This document shows positions 9,190-18,431 of a DNA stretch of 46,772 nucleotides, one piece after another. This stretch comes from Halanaerobiaceae bacterium (GTDB lineage Bacteria > Bacillota > Halanaerobiia > Halanaerobiales > Halarsenatibacteraceae), in the NCBI GenBank assembly GCA_007134885.1, contig SLJX01000007.1:1-46772 (forward strand), given 5' to 3'. Under the pieces are notes generated by a model. It was not told the DNA's origin, ran no database searches, and saw only the letters and a list, made by a program, of their open reading frames with translations. The translations under genes and the position numbers were made by a program. The stretch's first letter is position 1; the number at the start of each line of letters is the position of its first letter.

Positions 9190-9915
9190 CTAAATTTTAT
9201 CAGCTGCCTCCTGATCAATAATCAGGGTTACCCAGGGATGAACCCTCAGAAAGGAGGCTGGAAATTCGGGGGTTATCCTATTTTTCATAAGTTCCTTCAC
9301 TGCCCAGGCCTTGGAGCGCCCACTGGCCAGCAGCAGGATGCGGTCGGATTTTAAAATTGTGCCCATGCCCATGGTCAGCGCCTGAGCAGGAACCTCTTCT
9401 TCCTCCTGGAAAAAACGTTGATTGGCCTTGATGGTTTCTTCAGCCAGTTCAGCCAGATGAGAGTTGCTCTTAAGCTCTTTACCCGGCTCATTAAAACCGA
9501 TATGACCGTTACGACCAATCCCCAGCACCATCAAATCTATTCCTCCGGAGGTAGCTATCTTGTTTTCAAAACGTTGGCATTCCTGCTCTATATCTCCAGC
9601 AGTGCCATCCAAAAAATTGATATTTTCCTCTTTGATATCGACATGCTGGAAAAAGTTTTCTGCCATATAATTATAAAAACTCCGGGGGTGATTCCGGTCC
9701 AGCCCCCGGTATTCATCTAAATTAAAGGTTGAAACCTCTGCGAGGCTGAGTCCCTCCTCCTGATGAAGTTTCACCAGCACATCATACATTCCCAGAGGAG
9801 TGCTGCCGGTAGGAAGCCCCAGATTACAGTCCGGCTTTAATTCAATTTGACCCGCCACATGCCGGGCAGTTCTCCGGCTTAGTTTTTTGTAGTTATCGGT
9901 AATAATTAACCTCAT
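9190..9915 (-). CDS. nagB: Glucosamine-6-phosphate deaminase
   Basis: MRLIITDNYKKLSRRTA, LGLPTGSTPLGMYDVL, FNLDEYRGL, DLMVLGIGRNGHIGFNEPG; ORF-track start is too far upstream. Confidence 0.95.
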   Translation of the reverse strand: MRLIITDNYKKLSRRTARHVAGQIELKPDCNLGLPTGSTPLGMYDVLVKLHQEEGLSLAEVSTFNLDEYRGLDRNHPRSFYNYMAENFFQHVDIKEENINFLDGTAGDIEQECQRFENKIATSGGIDLMVLGIGRNGHIGFNEPGKELKSNSHLAELAEETIKANQRFFQEEEEVPAQALTMGMGTILKSDRILLLASGRSKAWAVKELMKNRITPEFPASFLRVHPWVTLIIDQEAADKI

Positions 9916-10179
9916 GCTATCATCCTTTCTCTGAGATATTATCACATCTAAATTTTTATGTAAAATTTTTCGGCATATTCTTTGGCACCGTTTCTTTGGC
10001 ACCGACAATTGCTTACTCACGGTCCAGTCGCCATAAACTTTCATAATTTTATTCCAAATATATTGATTATTACCGGGCTGTCGCATATAATTTAATTAAC
10101 ACTAACTTCCGGATCTTAAATAAATCCCAGGCTTTTAAAGGCCAGGGAAAAATAAAAAAATACCAGGGAGGTAACTATC

Positions 10180-10647
10180 ATGAAATTCACCGCCAGCGAA
10201 ATTATGACCAGCCCTGCCATCAGCGTCCATCCCGATGATACCCTCAAGGAGGTAATCCAGCTCTTTGCCAGACACAGCATCAGCGGTGCTCCAGTGGTAA
10301 ATGAAAATAACGAACTGATCGGGATTATTACCGAAAGAGATATTATCGATTTTTCAGGACAAAGCCATGTGGTCTCTCTGCTGGACACTTCAGGCTGGAT
10401 TTCACCTCATACCGATACCAAAGATATTGCCAATCTAAAAGAGGGCTTTGAACTAATAACCAGCGTCAGGGTAAGAAGTCAGATGTCCAGAAAGGTCTAT
10501 ACCGTACAGCAGGATACTCCAGGACAGGAAGTCGCCAGGATAATGAAAAAAAGAAAAGTCGACAGAGTCCCGGTGGTGGATGAAAAGGGACAACTGCTGG
10601 GAATTATTACCCGTTCCAACCTGGTAAACAAACTGGCAGAATTATAA
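10180..10647 (+). CDS. CBS-domain-pair protein
   Basis: EIMTSPAISVHPDDTLKEVIQLFARHSISGAPVVNENNELIGIITERDI and a second CBS repeat. Confidence 0.92.
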   Translation: MKFTASEIMTSPAISVHPDDTLKEVIQLFARHSISGAPVVNENNELIGIITERDIIDFSGQSHVVSLLDTSGWISPHTDTKDIANLKEGFELITSVRVRSQMSRKVYTVQQDTPGQEVARIMKKRKVDRVPVVDEKGQLLGIITRSNLVNKLAEL

Positions 10648-10659
10648 GCTTATTGTTGA

Positions 10660-10905
10660 CTCATCTACCTTCTGCTGGCCACCCACCAGAAAATGATCGC
10701 TAAGGCTCTGGCCGATAAAATCCAGAATAACGGCTCCACCATTTCCCGGCATTTAAATAAACTAAAAATGCCGGGAATTATTAGCATACGGGTTGATTCT
10801 CCCTCCCCCTATTATTTTCTCAATAAAAATAAAAAAGAAATAAAAAAATTTATTGAGTTCCTGAATTACCTCAAAATTAAATCTTATGACATCACCCTGG
10901 TCTAG
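10660..10905 (+). pseudogene. N-terminally truncated ArsR-like winged-helix fragment
   Basis: Open frame LIYLLLATHQKMIAKALADKIQNNGSTISRHLNKLKMPGIIS resembles an ArsR HTH; no good start codon before ATG 10693 and TGA at 10657-10659. Confidence 0.4.
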
Positions 10906-10991
10906 CACAGCAGGCTTAAAACAGTCCTGACTTATGCTGGATAAAATTAAATTGGATTTATAGCTCAGTGTTAGCTTTTCAGTTTCTCAGC

Positions 10992-11019
10992 TTGACAAAA
11001 TCCCTGAACCCTTTATAAT
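10992..11019 (+). promoter_or_regulatory. Sigma70-type promoter upstream of cysK
   Basis: TTGACA (10992-10997), 16-nt spacer, TATAAT (11014-11019). Confidence 0.7.
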
Positions 11020-11272
11020 GGTAACAAAGCATAGTTAATTACTGTGCTTTATGCTTTCAAAGCTGTCCTGCTAAAGATTACATAATTAATATCTGATACC
11101 TTGCTGACAGATTTTCAGGGCAAACTACTATTAAAGAGAATTTTCAAATATATAGTTTAAAATGCATATTAATAGATTGATTTCCAGGGTTAATTAAACT
11201 AAATTCAATGATTCGCTAAAAAATCACAATTCTAATCTAAAAATATTTTATTGCAGGAGGCAGGGAGATACT

Positions 11273-12211
11273 ATGAAAATAGCTCGTAGAGTTGAAGACC
11301 TGATCGGCAACACCCCCCATTATCAACTACAGAGGCTGGGCAGCCAGCTGGCTCCAGAAATTTACTTAAAGCTGGAGTCCTCCAACCCCGGCAAAAGTGT
11401 TAAGGACCGGATTGCCTTTAATATGATCCGCAGAGCTGAAGAAAGTGGAGAACTGCAGGCCGGCGGGGTAATTGTCGAGCCTACCAGCGGTAATACCGGA
11501 ATCGGCCTGGCTCTGATTGGATCCTCCCGGGGTTATCGAGTTATTCTGACCATGCCGGACACCATGAGCCGGGAGCGCCGTCAGCTATTTAAGGCTTTTG
11601 GAGCCGAAATGGTACTGACTCCCGGAGAAAATGGCATGAAGGGCGCCATAGAAACAGCCCAAAATCTGGTAAGGGGAAATGAAAATTATTTCATGCCCGG
11701 ACAATTTACCAATCCAGCCAATCCTGAAATCCACCGCTTGACCACTGCCGAAGAAATCCTGGCTGATTTTGGTGACAGACTGGATTATCTGGTTGTCGGG
11801 GTGGGTACCGGAGGAACCATTACCGGAATTGGAAGAGCCTTTCAGGAAAAATCTATTGAAACAGAGTTAATTGCCGTGGAGCCGGCCGAATCGGCAGTGC
11901 TTTCTGGAGAGGAACCCGGCCCCCATAAGATTCAGGGAATTGGTGCCGGCTTTATCCCGGAAATTCTGGAAACAGATTTAATCGATGAAGTAATCAGAAT
12001 CAGTCACGAAGAGGCAGCTGCCTGTACCCGCAAACTGGCCCGGGAAGAGGGGCTGCTGCTCGGAATTTCCTCTGGAGCGGCCACAGCTGCTGCCCTGAAG
12101 CTGGCCGAAAGAGTTGAGGAGAACAGCAGCATCCTGGCCATAGCTCCCGATACCGGGGAACGTTACCTCTCACTCAACCTCTTTAATGTCGCCACTGGAT
12201 CTGAACAGTAA
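11273..12211 (+). CDS. cysK: Cysteine synthase A
   Basis: EDLIGNTPHYQLQRL, KLESSNPGKSVKDRIAFNMI, EPTSGNTGIGLALIG, GVGTGGTITGIGRAF. Confidence 0.95.
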   Translation: MKIARRVEDLIGNTPHYQLQRLGSQLAPEIYLKLESSNPGKSVKDRIAFNMIRRAEESGELQAGGVIVEPTSGNTGIGLALIGSSRGYRVILTMPDTMSRERRQLFKAFGAEMVLTPGENGMKGAIETAQNLVRGNENYFMPGQFTNPANPEIHRLTTAEEILADFGDRLDYLVVGVGTGGTITGIGRAFQEKSIETELIAVEPAESAVLSGEEPGPHKIQGIGAGFIPEILETDLIDEVIRISHEEAAACTRKLAREEGLLLGISSGAATAAALKLAERVEENSSILAIAPDTGERYLSLNLFNVATGSEQ

Positions 12212-12240
12212 TCCTCTCGGAATATAATCGCGGTTTTTTA

Positions 12241-12275
12241 AACGGCAATGCTGATTACTGCCGTCTATTATTTTA
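12241..12275 (+). terminator. Probable cysK terminator
   Basis: ACGGCA...TGCCGT hairpin followed by a T-rich tail. Confidence 0.55.
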
Positions 12276-12316
12276 TTCATTATTATCTCGCCTGCTTTAC
12301 CGGAAAACCTGTAAGA

Positions 12317-12346
12317 GCCCTGGCCGCTAACTTGCTCGGCCGGGGC
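12317..12346. terminator. Strong GC hairpin, possible bidirectional terminator
   Basis: GCCCTGGCCG / CGGCCGGGGC, 10-bp stem with one wobble, followed by ACTTTTAGTTTAATTT. Confidence 0.5.
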
Positions 12347-12497
12347 ACTTTTAGTTTAATTTATATTATTTATTTTATATTCTCTTTAATTTATGTTCTT
12401 TCCTGCTTATTAATTCTGATAAAACATCAATTAGTTCAAATAAGGAGATTTATCCTGAATATAATTCTTATAAAAATTATCATTCCTTTAACATCTG

Positions 12498-12743
12498 CTA
12501 ACTCTCTTCCTGCTTATCCTCCTCCAGATAGCGAAAAAGGGGAATTTCTTGAGGTTGATAGCCCGGAAAAATCTCCTGCAGCCTCATCTTTACCTCTTCG
12601 TAGCTGTAATCCTCCAGTTTATCCAGCAGTCCAGAAATTTCCTCCAGCTGTTTTCTGCTTATCTCCCCGGACTGCTTTTTCTCATGATAAGCCCTGCAGA
12701 AGGCATTAACTGCCCTGAGATGAATCCCCCGATCATCCTTCAT
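12498..12743 (-). CDS. Small protein of unknown function overlapping the dnaB stop
   Basis: MKDDRGIHLRAVNAFCRAYHEKK...; start overlaps dnaB end by 11 nt, suggesting translational coupling. Confidence 0.6.
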   Translation of the reverse strand: MKDDRGIHLRAVNAFCRAYHEKKQSGEISRKQLEEISGLLDKLEDYSYEEVKMRLQEIFPGYQPQEIPLFRYLEEDKQEES

Positions 12744-14130
12744 AGGGCATGGCCTCCTCATAGGATAAATTTTCAGGGTCGATAAAGCAGATATGATCCT
12801 CATCAAACTCGAGTTTAGTTGCTCCGGTCTGACCGGTCCGCTGTTTTGCCACGATTACCTCTGTTTCACCTTCGGTTCCCTCCATCTGAGCCTTTTCCCG
12901 GGCAGCCGGGCTGGTATGAGCCTCCCGGTATAAAAAGATTACGCTGTCGGCAATCTCCTCGATATTACCGGAATCCCTGAGGTCAGATAGAACCGGCCTC
13001 TTATCCTGCCTGCTGGTATATTTTCGGCTAATCTGAGAAATCAGCAGGACGGGAACATCCAGCTCGGAAGCCATATTCCTGAGATGAAGCACGACTTCGC
13101 CTACAGCCCGGGCGGTATTCTGAGAATAATCTTCAGGAATCTGGATCATCTGCAGGTAATCAATAATCACCAGACCTATTTCCTCCAGCTGAGCTTTGAA
13201 TTTCCTCAACCGGGCCTGGATCTGGGCTACATTAAGCCCCCGTTCATCAGAAATCATCAGGGGATATTCGTGCATATCATTTAAGATCCGGGAAATCTTT
13301 TCATCCTCACTCTCACTGGTATGTCCCTGGGAATACTTCCAGGCATTAATATCAGCCTCCTGGATTACCATCCTATCAACAATTTCAGTGGCATCCATCT
13401 CCAGACTGATTATTCCCACAGAAATATCTCTTTTTAGCACATTCCGGGCTATATTGATAGCAAAGGCAGTCTTGCCCATGGAAGTAGAGGCTGCAATAAC
13501 AGTTAAATGCCCCTTTTTAAAGCCTCCCAGAAGCTTATCTAAGGACATGAAACCGCTCTGCACCCCGATATCAGCTTCATTATTGCGGCGCTTTAAATAC
13601 CTGTCATAGGAGGCAATTAGAGCCTCTTCCATGGAAAAAATGTGCTTTTCCAGATCACCGGTTTCGCTGGTGGCAGAAAATATCAGCTCCTGGGCCTGGG
13701 CCTGATATTCTTCAATGGTCATATCCGATTTTGCGGCCAGATCTTTAAGCCTGGCGGCTGCTTCCCGCAGCAGCTTCTTCTGATGTTCCTGTTTGATCAA
13801 ATCTATGGTGGGCTTAAGCTCTTCCCGGGTATTAAAGCCTGAAGTTAGCTGATCAACCAGACCATCAGGATCCTTTACCAATTCCTCCTCCCGTAATTTC
13901 AACAGCAGTTTGGTCCGGGAAATGTTGCCATCCTGTTGAAACTGCTTTAACAGTTCTTCATAGATCAGCTGAGCATGGGGATGGCTTAGATGTTTTACCT
14001 GCAGGTCATCTGCAGCTTCATTTATTAGTTCAGGAAACTGCAGTATAATTCCCAGCAGCTGAAATTCCTGCTCCCCTTCAGCCCGCTTATCCTGATTCAT
14101 CTGTCTTGCTGCCTGATTTTGTTTAACCAT
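12733..14130 (-). CDS. dnaB: Replicative DNA helicase
   Basis: GFKKGHLTVIAASTSMGKTAFAINIARNV, LVIIDYLQMIQ, LRDSGNIEEIADSVIFLYR. Confidence 0.95.
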   Translation of the reverse strand: MVKQNQAARQMNQDKRAEGEQEFQLLGIILQFPELINEAADDLQVKHLSHPHAQLIYEELLKQFQQDGNISRTKLLLKLREEELVKDPDGLVDQLTSGFNTREELKPTIDLIKQEHQKKLLREAAARLKDLAAKSDMTIEEYQAQAQELIFSATSETGDLEKHIFSMEEALIASYDRYLKRRNNEADIGVQSGFMSLDKLLGGFKKGHLTVIAASTSMGKTAFAINIARNVLKRDISVGIISLEMDATEIVDRMVIQEADINAWKYSQGHTSESEDEKISRILNDMHEYPLMISDERGLNVAQIQARLRKFKAQLEEIGLVIIDYLQMIQIPEDYSQNTARAVGEVVLHLRNMASELDVPVLLISQISRKYTSRQDKRPVLSDLRDSGNIEEIADSVIFLYREAHTSPAAREKAQMEGTEGETEVIVAKQRTGQTGATKLEFDEDHICFIDPENLSYEEAMPYEG

Positions 14131-14301
14131 ACTATTTCAGGCCTGCGGTTAGGCCCTCCACCTCCCAAAAGTTTGAATTATCCAGATAATCCAGCAAAAT
14201 ATTTTCTCTGCCATAAAACAGGAGAGCAGACCTGAGTAGAATCTATAATTTTCTGCCCTTCTGCTATTATTCATGATAATATTCCTGCCCGGCAGTACCT
14301 G

Positions 14302-15417
14302 CTAGCTTTCAGGACTCTCCCAGAAAAAATTTTCCCATTCCTGGCAAAATTCCTTCTCCTCGCGGTCCCGGGTCTGCCTGTCTTTCTGCTGAAAAAAATC
14401 ATTTTCTCCCAAAATCTCAGCCGCCTGGCCGATATTTTTAACTCCGGCCTGCTTTAAAGGTTTTATGTAATTTCTCTCAATGTAATCCAGCGAGGGGCTG
14501 CCATCTCTCTTATGACGAACTGCCTGCCTGACAGCCCAGCAGGCAATCTCCAGCGATAGCCCCCTGGATCCGGTTAGCCATCCCTTAAGGGTTTCGAGCT
14601 GGACAGGATTTAACTGATGGTAGTTTTTAAAGCCATATATTCGGGCCAGCTCTCTGGTCTCCCGGTAGAGCCTGTCATATTCTTTAAGTTTTTTTCGGGA
14701 AAAAATTCCTTTCTCATACCAGTCCGAAACAATAGCCCGGAGATAATAATGAGCCCTTTCATGGGGATTTTGAGGATAGCCCAGCCATTTCCCAACCCGC
14801 CTGAGAAGTTCCTGTAAAAGCTCGCCGGGAAAGTCCTTGCACCAGCGCTCAACCTCTTCGACAGCCTGCCGGTAGGCCTGAGAACCCTGGCTGCCGGGAA
14901 AAAAATCCAGCAGTTTCTCTCTGAGTTCCCTGTCAAAAACATCTGCAGCCTCCGGCGGCTTCTCTTCGGAATTAGCAGACCTCTTACCCTGTTCCTCCTT
15001 TTTTTCCAGAACTGCCTCAGCCCGATATTTTCCGGGAAAGATATTCTCTGGTTTAAAATTTATCTTAAGGCAGTCCAGCTGATTTTTTCCCGAGACAGCC
15101 TGCCGCTGATCCTGCTCTCCCTCTTTTTTTGTTACGCTGCTGTATTCCAGCAGATCGCATTCTTCCAGAAAATCCAGGGCAGACTGAACTTCTTTGCTGC
15201 TGCCGGGCAGCAGACAGTTCAATCTCTCCTGTTCCACTATATAGGGTTCCCTGTCAGCCCCCTTAGCCGACAGAAGTAAAAATAACGCCAGACTGGAGCC
15301 GGGAAATCGGGTTAAAAAACCTTTTTCAATTATCTTCTCCTCCAGCTGAACTGTTCTTCCCTCTGGAGTATCAGCAAAGGAAATTAGCTCCTCCTGCTGC
15401 CAGAATACTGGTGCCAT
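14302..15417 (-). CDS. DnaD-like primosomal/replication-initiation protein
   Basis: N-terminal wHTH-like region and C-terminal DnaD-type text; adjacent to dnaB. Confidence 0.5.
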   Translation of the reverse strand: MAPVFWQQEELISFADTPEGRTVQLEEKIIEKGFLTRFPGSSLALFLLLSAKGADREPYIVEQERLNCLLPGSSKEVQSALDFLEECDLLEYSSVTKKEGEQDQRQAVSGKNQLDCLKINFKPENIFPGKYRAEAVLEKKEEQGKRSANSEEKPPEAADVFDRELREKLLDFFPGSQGSQAYRQAVEEVERWCKDFPGELLQELLRRVGKWLGYPQNPHERAHYYLRAIVSDWYEKGIFSRKKLKEYDRLYRETRELARIYGFKNYHQLNPVQLETLKGWLTGSRGLSLEIACWAVRQAVRHKRDGSPSLDYIERNYIKPLKQAGVKNIGQAAEILGENDFFQQKDRQTRDREEKEFCQEWENFFWESPES

Positions 15418-15620
15418 ATTATTACAGCCCCCCCTGTCTGTTTTCCCGAAATCTCCATATTTATCAGCTGTTTAAGTCCGGATTAAATTAGAAAAAAATT
15501 ATTTTCCAGCTGATCTTAACATTCCTGAAAAATATCCTGATTTGAAAATTATCTTGAGGTGTTAATATAACTTCTTGACCGACAGGAAAATTCCTGTTAG
15601 TTTTCCAAAAACCCTGCTGC

Positions 15621-15649
15621 TTGACTGAAAATAATTTATTTGCTACCAT
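15621..15649 (+). promoter_or_regulatory. Promoter of purA
   Basis: TTGACT, 17-nt spacer, TACCAT. Confidence 0.55.
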
Positions 15650-15699
15650 TAAAGCATCATATAAAAAAATATCTGATATTTTCTGAAGGAGAAAACTAG

Positions 15700-16977
15700 A
15701 TGAGTCATAAAATTTTAATAGGAATGCAGTGGGGCGACGAGGGCAAAGGCAAAATCACAGATCTGCTGGCCGAAGAGGCCGATGTTGTAGTGCGTTTTAG
15801 CGGCGGTAATAATGCCGGCCATACTGTTATTGCTGAGGGTCAGAAATACGAACTCCACCTGATTCCCTCCGGTATTCTCTATCCGAAAAAATTATGCCTG
15901 ATCGGCAGTGGAGTTGTTATCAACCCCCGGAGCCTGGTAGAAGAAATGAGCGGCCTAAAAAAGCGGGGGATTGCACTTGATAATCTTCATCTCAGTCCCG
16001 AAGCCCATCTGGTGCTGCCCTATCATCTCCGGCTAGATAATCTGGAAGAGGAAAATAAAGCCGGAGACAAAATCGGAACCACCGGCAGGGGCATCGGACC
16101 GGCCTATGCTGACAAGGCTGCCCGCCGGGGCCTAAGAGTCGGTGATCTGCTTTCCCGGGAAAGTTTTGGTAAAAAGCTGGAAAAATCTCTAAGTTATCAT
16201 AACGCTGTTCTTGAGAAAGTTTACCGGGAACCAGCCTTTGACCTGCAGCAGCTAAAAGTTGATCTGCTTTCTCTGGCTGAAGAAATTCGCCCCCATGTCA
16301 CCAGTTTGCCTCCTCTTCTCTGGAAAAGTCACCGGGAGAACCGACAGATACTTTTTGAAGGAGCCCAGGGAGCCCTGCTGGATCTTGATTTTGGCACCTA
16401 TCCCTATGTCACCTCTTCCCATCCTGGTGCCGGCGGTGTCTCCAGCGGTACGGGTTTTGGCCCTCGATATCTCAATGAAATTTTGGGAGTAGCTAAGGCC
16501 TATCTTACCCGGGTTGGCCGGGGACCCTTCCCCACAGAACTCTCCGGAGAGCAGGGAGAAAAGTTAAGAGAAAAGGGTCAGGAATTTGGAGTCACGACCG
16601 GACGCCCCCGGCGCTGCGGCTGGCTTGATCTTCCCGCTCTCCGTTATGCTGCTATGTTTAACAGCGTCACAGCCCTGGCTCTGACCAAACTTGATGTCTT
16701 AAGCGGTTTTTCAGAAATTAAGGTCTGTACCGGTTATAAGATAAATAACAGTATAACAGATAGGCTGCCCGATAGTTTTCAGCTTAAAAATGCCCAGCCA
16801 GTCTATCAGACACTGACAGGCTGGGAGCAGGATATCTCTGGAATTACGAATTTCCAAGAACTGCCCTCAGAAGCCCGGCACTATGTTAATTTTATTGAGC
16901 AGGAAACCGGTGTTAAAATCAACCTGGTCAGCACCGGCCCGGATAGAAAAGAAATAATTCACCGTCAACCCCTTTAA
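15700..16977 (+). CDS. purA: Adenylosuccinate synthetase
   Basis: GMQWGDEGKGKITDLLAEEADVVVRFSGGNNAGHTV, GTTGRGIGPAYADKAARRGLR, TTGRPRRCGWLD. Confidence 0.97.
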   Translation: MSHKILIGMQWGDEGKGKITDLLAEEADVVVRFSGGNNAGHTVIAEGQKYELHLIPSGILYPKKLCLIGSGVVINPRSLVEEMSGLKKRGIALDNLHLSPEAHLVLPYHLRLDNLEEENKAGDKIGTTGRGIGPAYADKAARRGLRVGDLLSRESFGKKLEKSLSYHNAVLEKVYREPAFDLQQLKVDLLSLAEEIRPHVTSLPPLLWKSHRENRQILFEGAQGALLDLDFGTYPYVTSSHPGAGGVSSGTGFGPRYLNEILGVAKAYLTRVGRGPFPTELSGEQGEKLREKGQEFGVTTGRPRRCGWLDLPALRYAAMFNSVTALALTKLDVLSGFSEIKVCTGYKINNSITDRLPDSFQLKNAQPVYQTLTGWEQDISGITNFQELPSEARHYVNFIEQETGVKINLVSTGPDRKEIIHRQPL

Positions 16978-17059
16978 CGGCAAAATTTTCCCCTGGATTA
17001 CAAACTGAACCAGCCGAGAGATTAACAGAATAGACAGTGACCTTAAGGAGGAAGTAATC

Positions 17060-18355
17060 ATGAAAGTAATGGTGGTAGGCAGCGGGGGCCGGGAACATGC
17101 CCTGGTCTGGAAGTTTTATCAAAGTGAAAGAGCCGATAAAATTTATGCTGCCCCCGGCAATGACGGCCTGACCGAACTGGCTGAACCGGTTGATATTGAC
17201 ATGACCGATACTACTGGCCTGGCTAAATTTGCCCGGAAAAACGAGATTGATCTGACAGTTGTTGGTCCGGAGGAACCCCTGGTTGCCGGAATCGTCAATG
17301 AATTCCAGGCCAGCGGCCTGAAAATTTTTGGGCCGACCCGGGAAGCAGCCATGCTGGAAGGTAGCAAAGTCTTTGCCAAGCAAATTCTCAACAAATATAA
17401 TATCCCTACCGCTGACTTTGAGGTCTTTACCGATCCCTCAAAGGCCATCTCCTATTTAAAAAATATTGAGTATCCCCGGGTAATAAAGGCTGAAGGTCTG
17501 GCCGGAGGGCAGGGAACCAAAATTGTCACCAGCAGAAAGGAAGCCATTCAAGCCGTTAATAGAATCATGGAGGATAGAATTTTTGGTGATGCCGGGGAAA
17601 GAATCGTGATAGAAAATTTTCTCACAGGTCAGGAGGTTTCCATTATGGCTCTAACCGACGGAGAAATTCTGCTGCCGCTGGCTGCCTCCCGGGACCATAA
17701 ACCTGTTTTTGATGGCGATGAGGGACCCAATACCGCCGGTATGGGGGCTTACTCTCCCGTTCCCTATCTTTCCCAAGCAGAAGAGAAAGAAATTTACCGG
17801 CAGATCATGCATCCAACCCTGAAGGCCCTCCAGGCAGAAGAAATAAACTATCAGGGTGTACTCTATGCCGGTCTTATTCTGACCTCCTCCGGACCAAAGG
17901 TTCTGGAGTTTAATGCCCGGTTTGGCGACCCCGAAAGTCAGGCCGTACTGCCCCGCCTTAAGGATGATCTCCTGGCTGTAATTGATGAAATTGTCGAAGG
18001 CCGGCTTGAACGAAAAAAATTGTTCTGGTGCAGTGAATCTGCTGTCTGTGTGGTTTTAGCCGCCGGTGGTTACCCCCTGACCTACGAAGAAGGTGATGAA
18101 ATTTCCGGCCTGGAAAAGATTAACCGCTATGATAATCTGCTGGTATTTCACGCCGGCACCAGAAAAATCGGAGATAAATTTGTCACCAGTGGAGGCCGGG
18201 TACTTAATCTGACCATTTTGGCTGACGGGCTCTTTTCGGCCATCAACCAGGTATATGAACATGTAGAGGAAATAGACTTTCGGGATATGCATTATCGCAG
18301 CGATATCGGCCGCTCTGCCGTTCAGGAACTGGATCCCAAGCATTACAGCCCCTAA
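17060..18355 (+). CDS. purD: Phosphoribosylamine-glycine ligase
   Basis: MKVMVVGSGGREHALVWKF, FGDPESQAVLPRLKDDLL. Confidence 0.97.
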   Translation: MKVMVVGSGGREHALVWKFYQSERADKIYAAPGNDGLTELAEPVDIDMTDTTGLAKFARKNEIDLTVVGPEEPLVAGIVNEFQASGLKIFGPTREAAMLEGSKVFAKQILNKYNIPTADFEVFTDPSKAISYLKNIEYPRVIKAEGLAGGQGTKIVTSRKEAIQAVNRIMEDRIFGDAGERIVIENFLTGQEVSIMALTDGEILLPLAASRDHKPVFDGDEGPNTAGMGAYSPVPYLSQAEEKEIYRQIMHPTLKALQAEEINYQGVLYAGLILTSSGPKVLEFNARFGDPESQAVLPRLKDDLLAVIDEIVEGRLERKKLFWCSESAVCVVLAAGGYPLTYEEGDEISGLEKINRYDNLLVFHAGTRKIGDKFVTSGGRVLNLTILADGLFSAINQVYEHVEEIDFRDMHYRSDIGRSAVQELDPKHYSP

Positions 18356-18368
18356 GATCAAAAAATGC

Positions 18369-18397
18369 TTGACAGCCTAATTAATAACTGTTACCAT
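18369..18397 (+). promoter_or_regulatory. Promoter of the peroxiredoxin gene
   Basis: TTGACA (18369-18374), 17-nt spacer, TACCAT (18392-18397). Confidence 0.6.
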
Positions 18398-18431
18398 TTA
18401 GTCAGACTATCAATTGAAGGAGGTTTTAGCT

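Noticed and set aside
9190-10086. ORF-track N-terminal extensions of nagB, gcvT, iorA, trkA-like and dnaA
   Set aside because: Extended parts lack family similarity and run through leaders, parS or DnaA boxes; internal starts with RBS fit the families.
11020-11272. T-box or SAM riboswitch upstream of cysK
   Set aside because: No T-box core (AGGGUGGNACCGCG-like) and no SAM-I conserved core seen.
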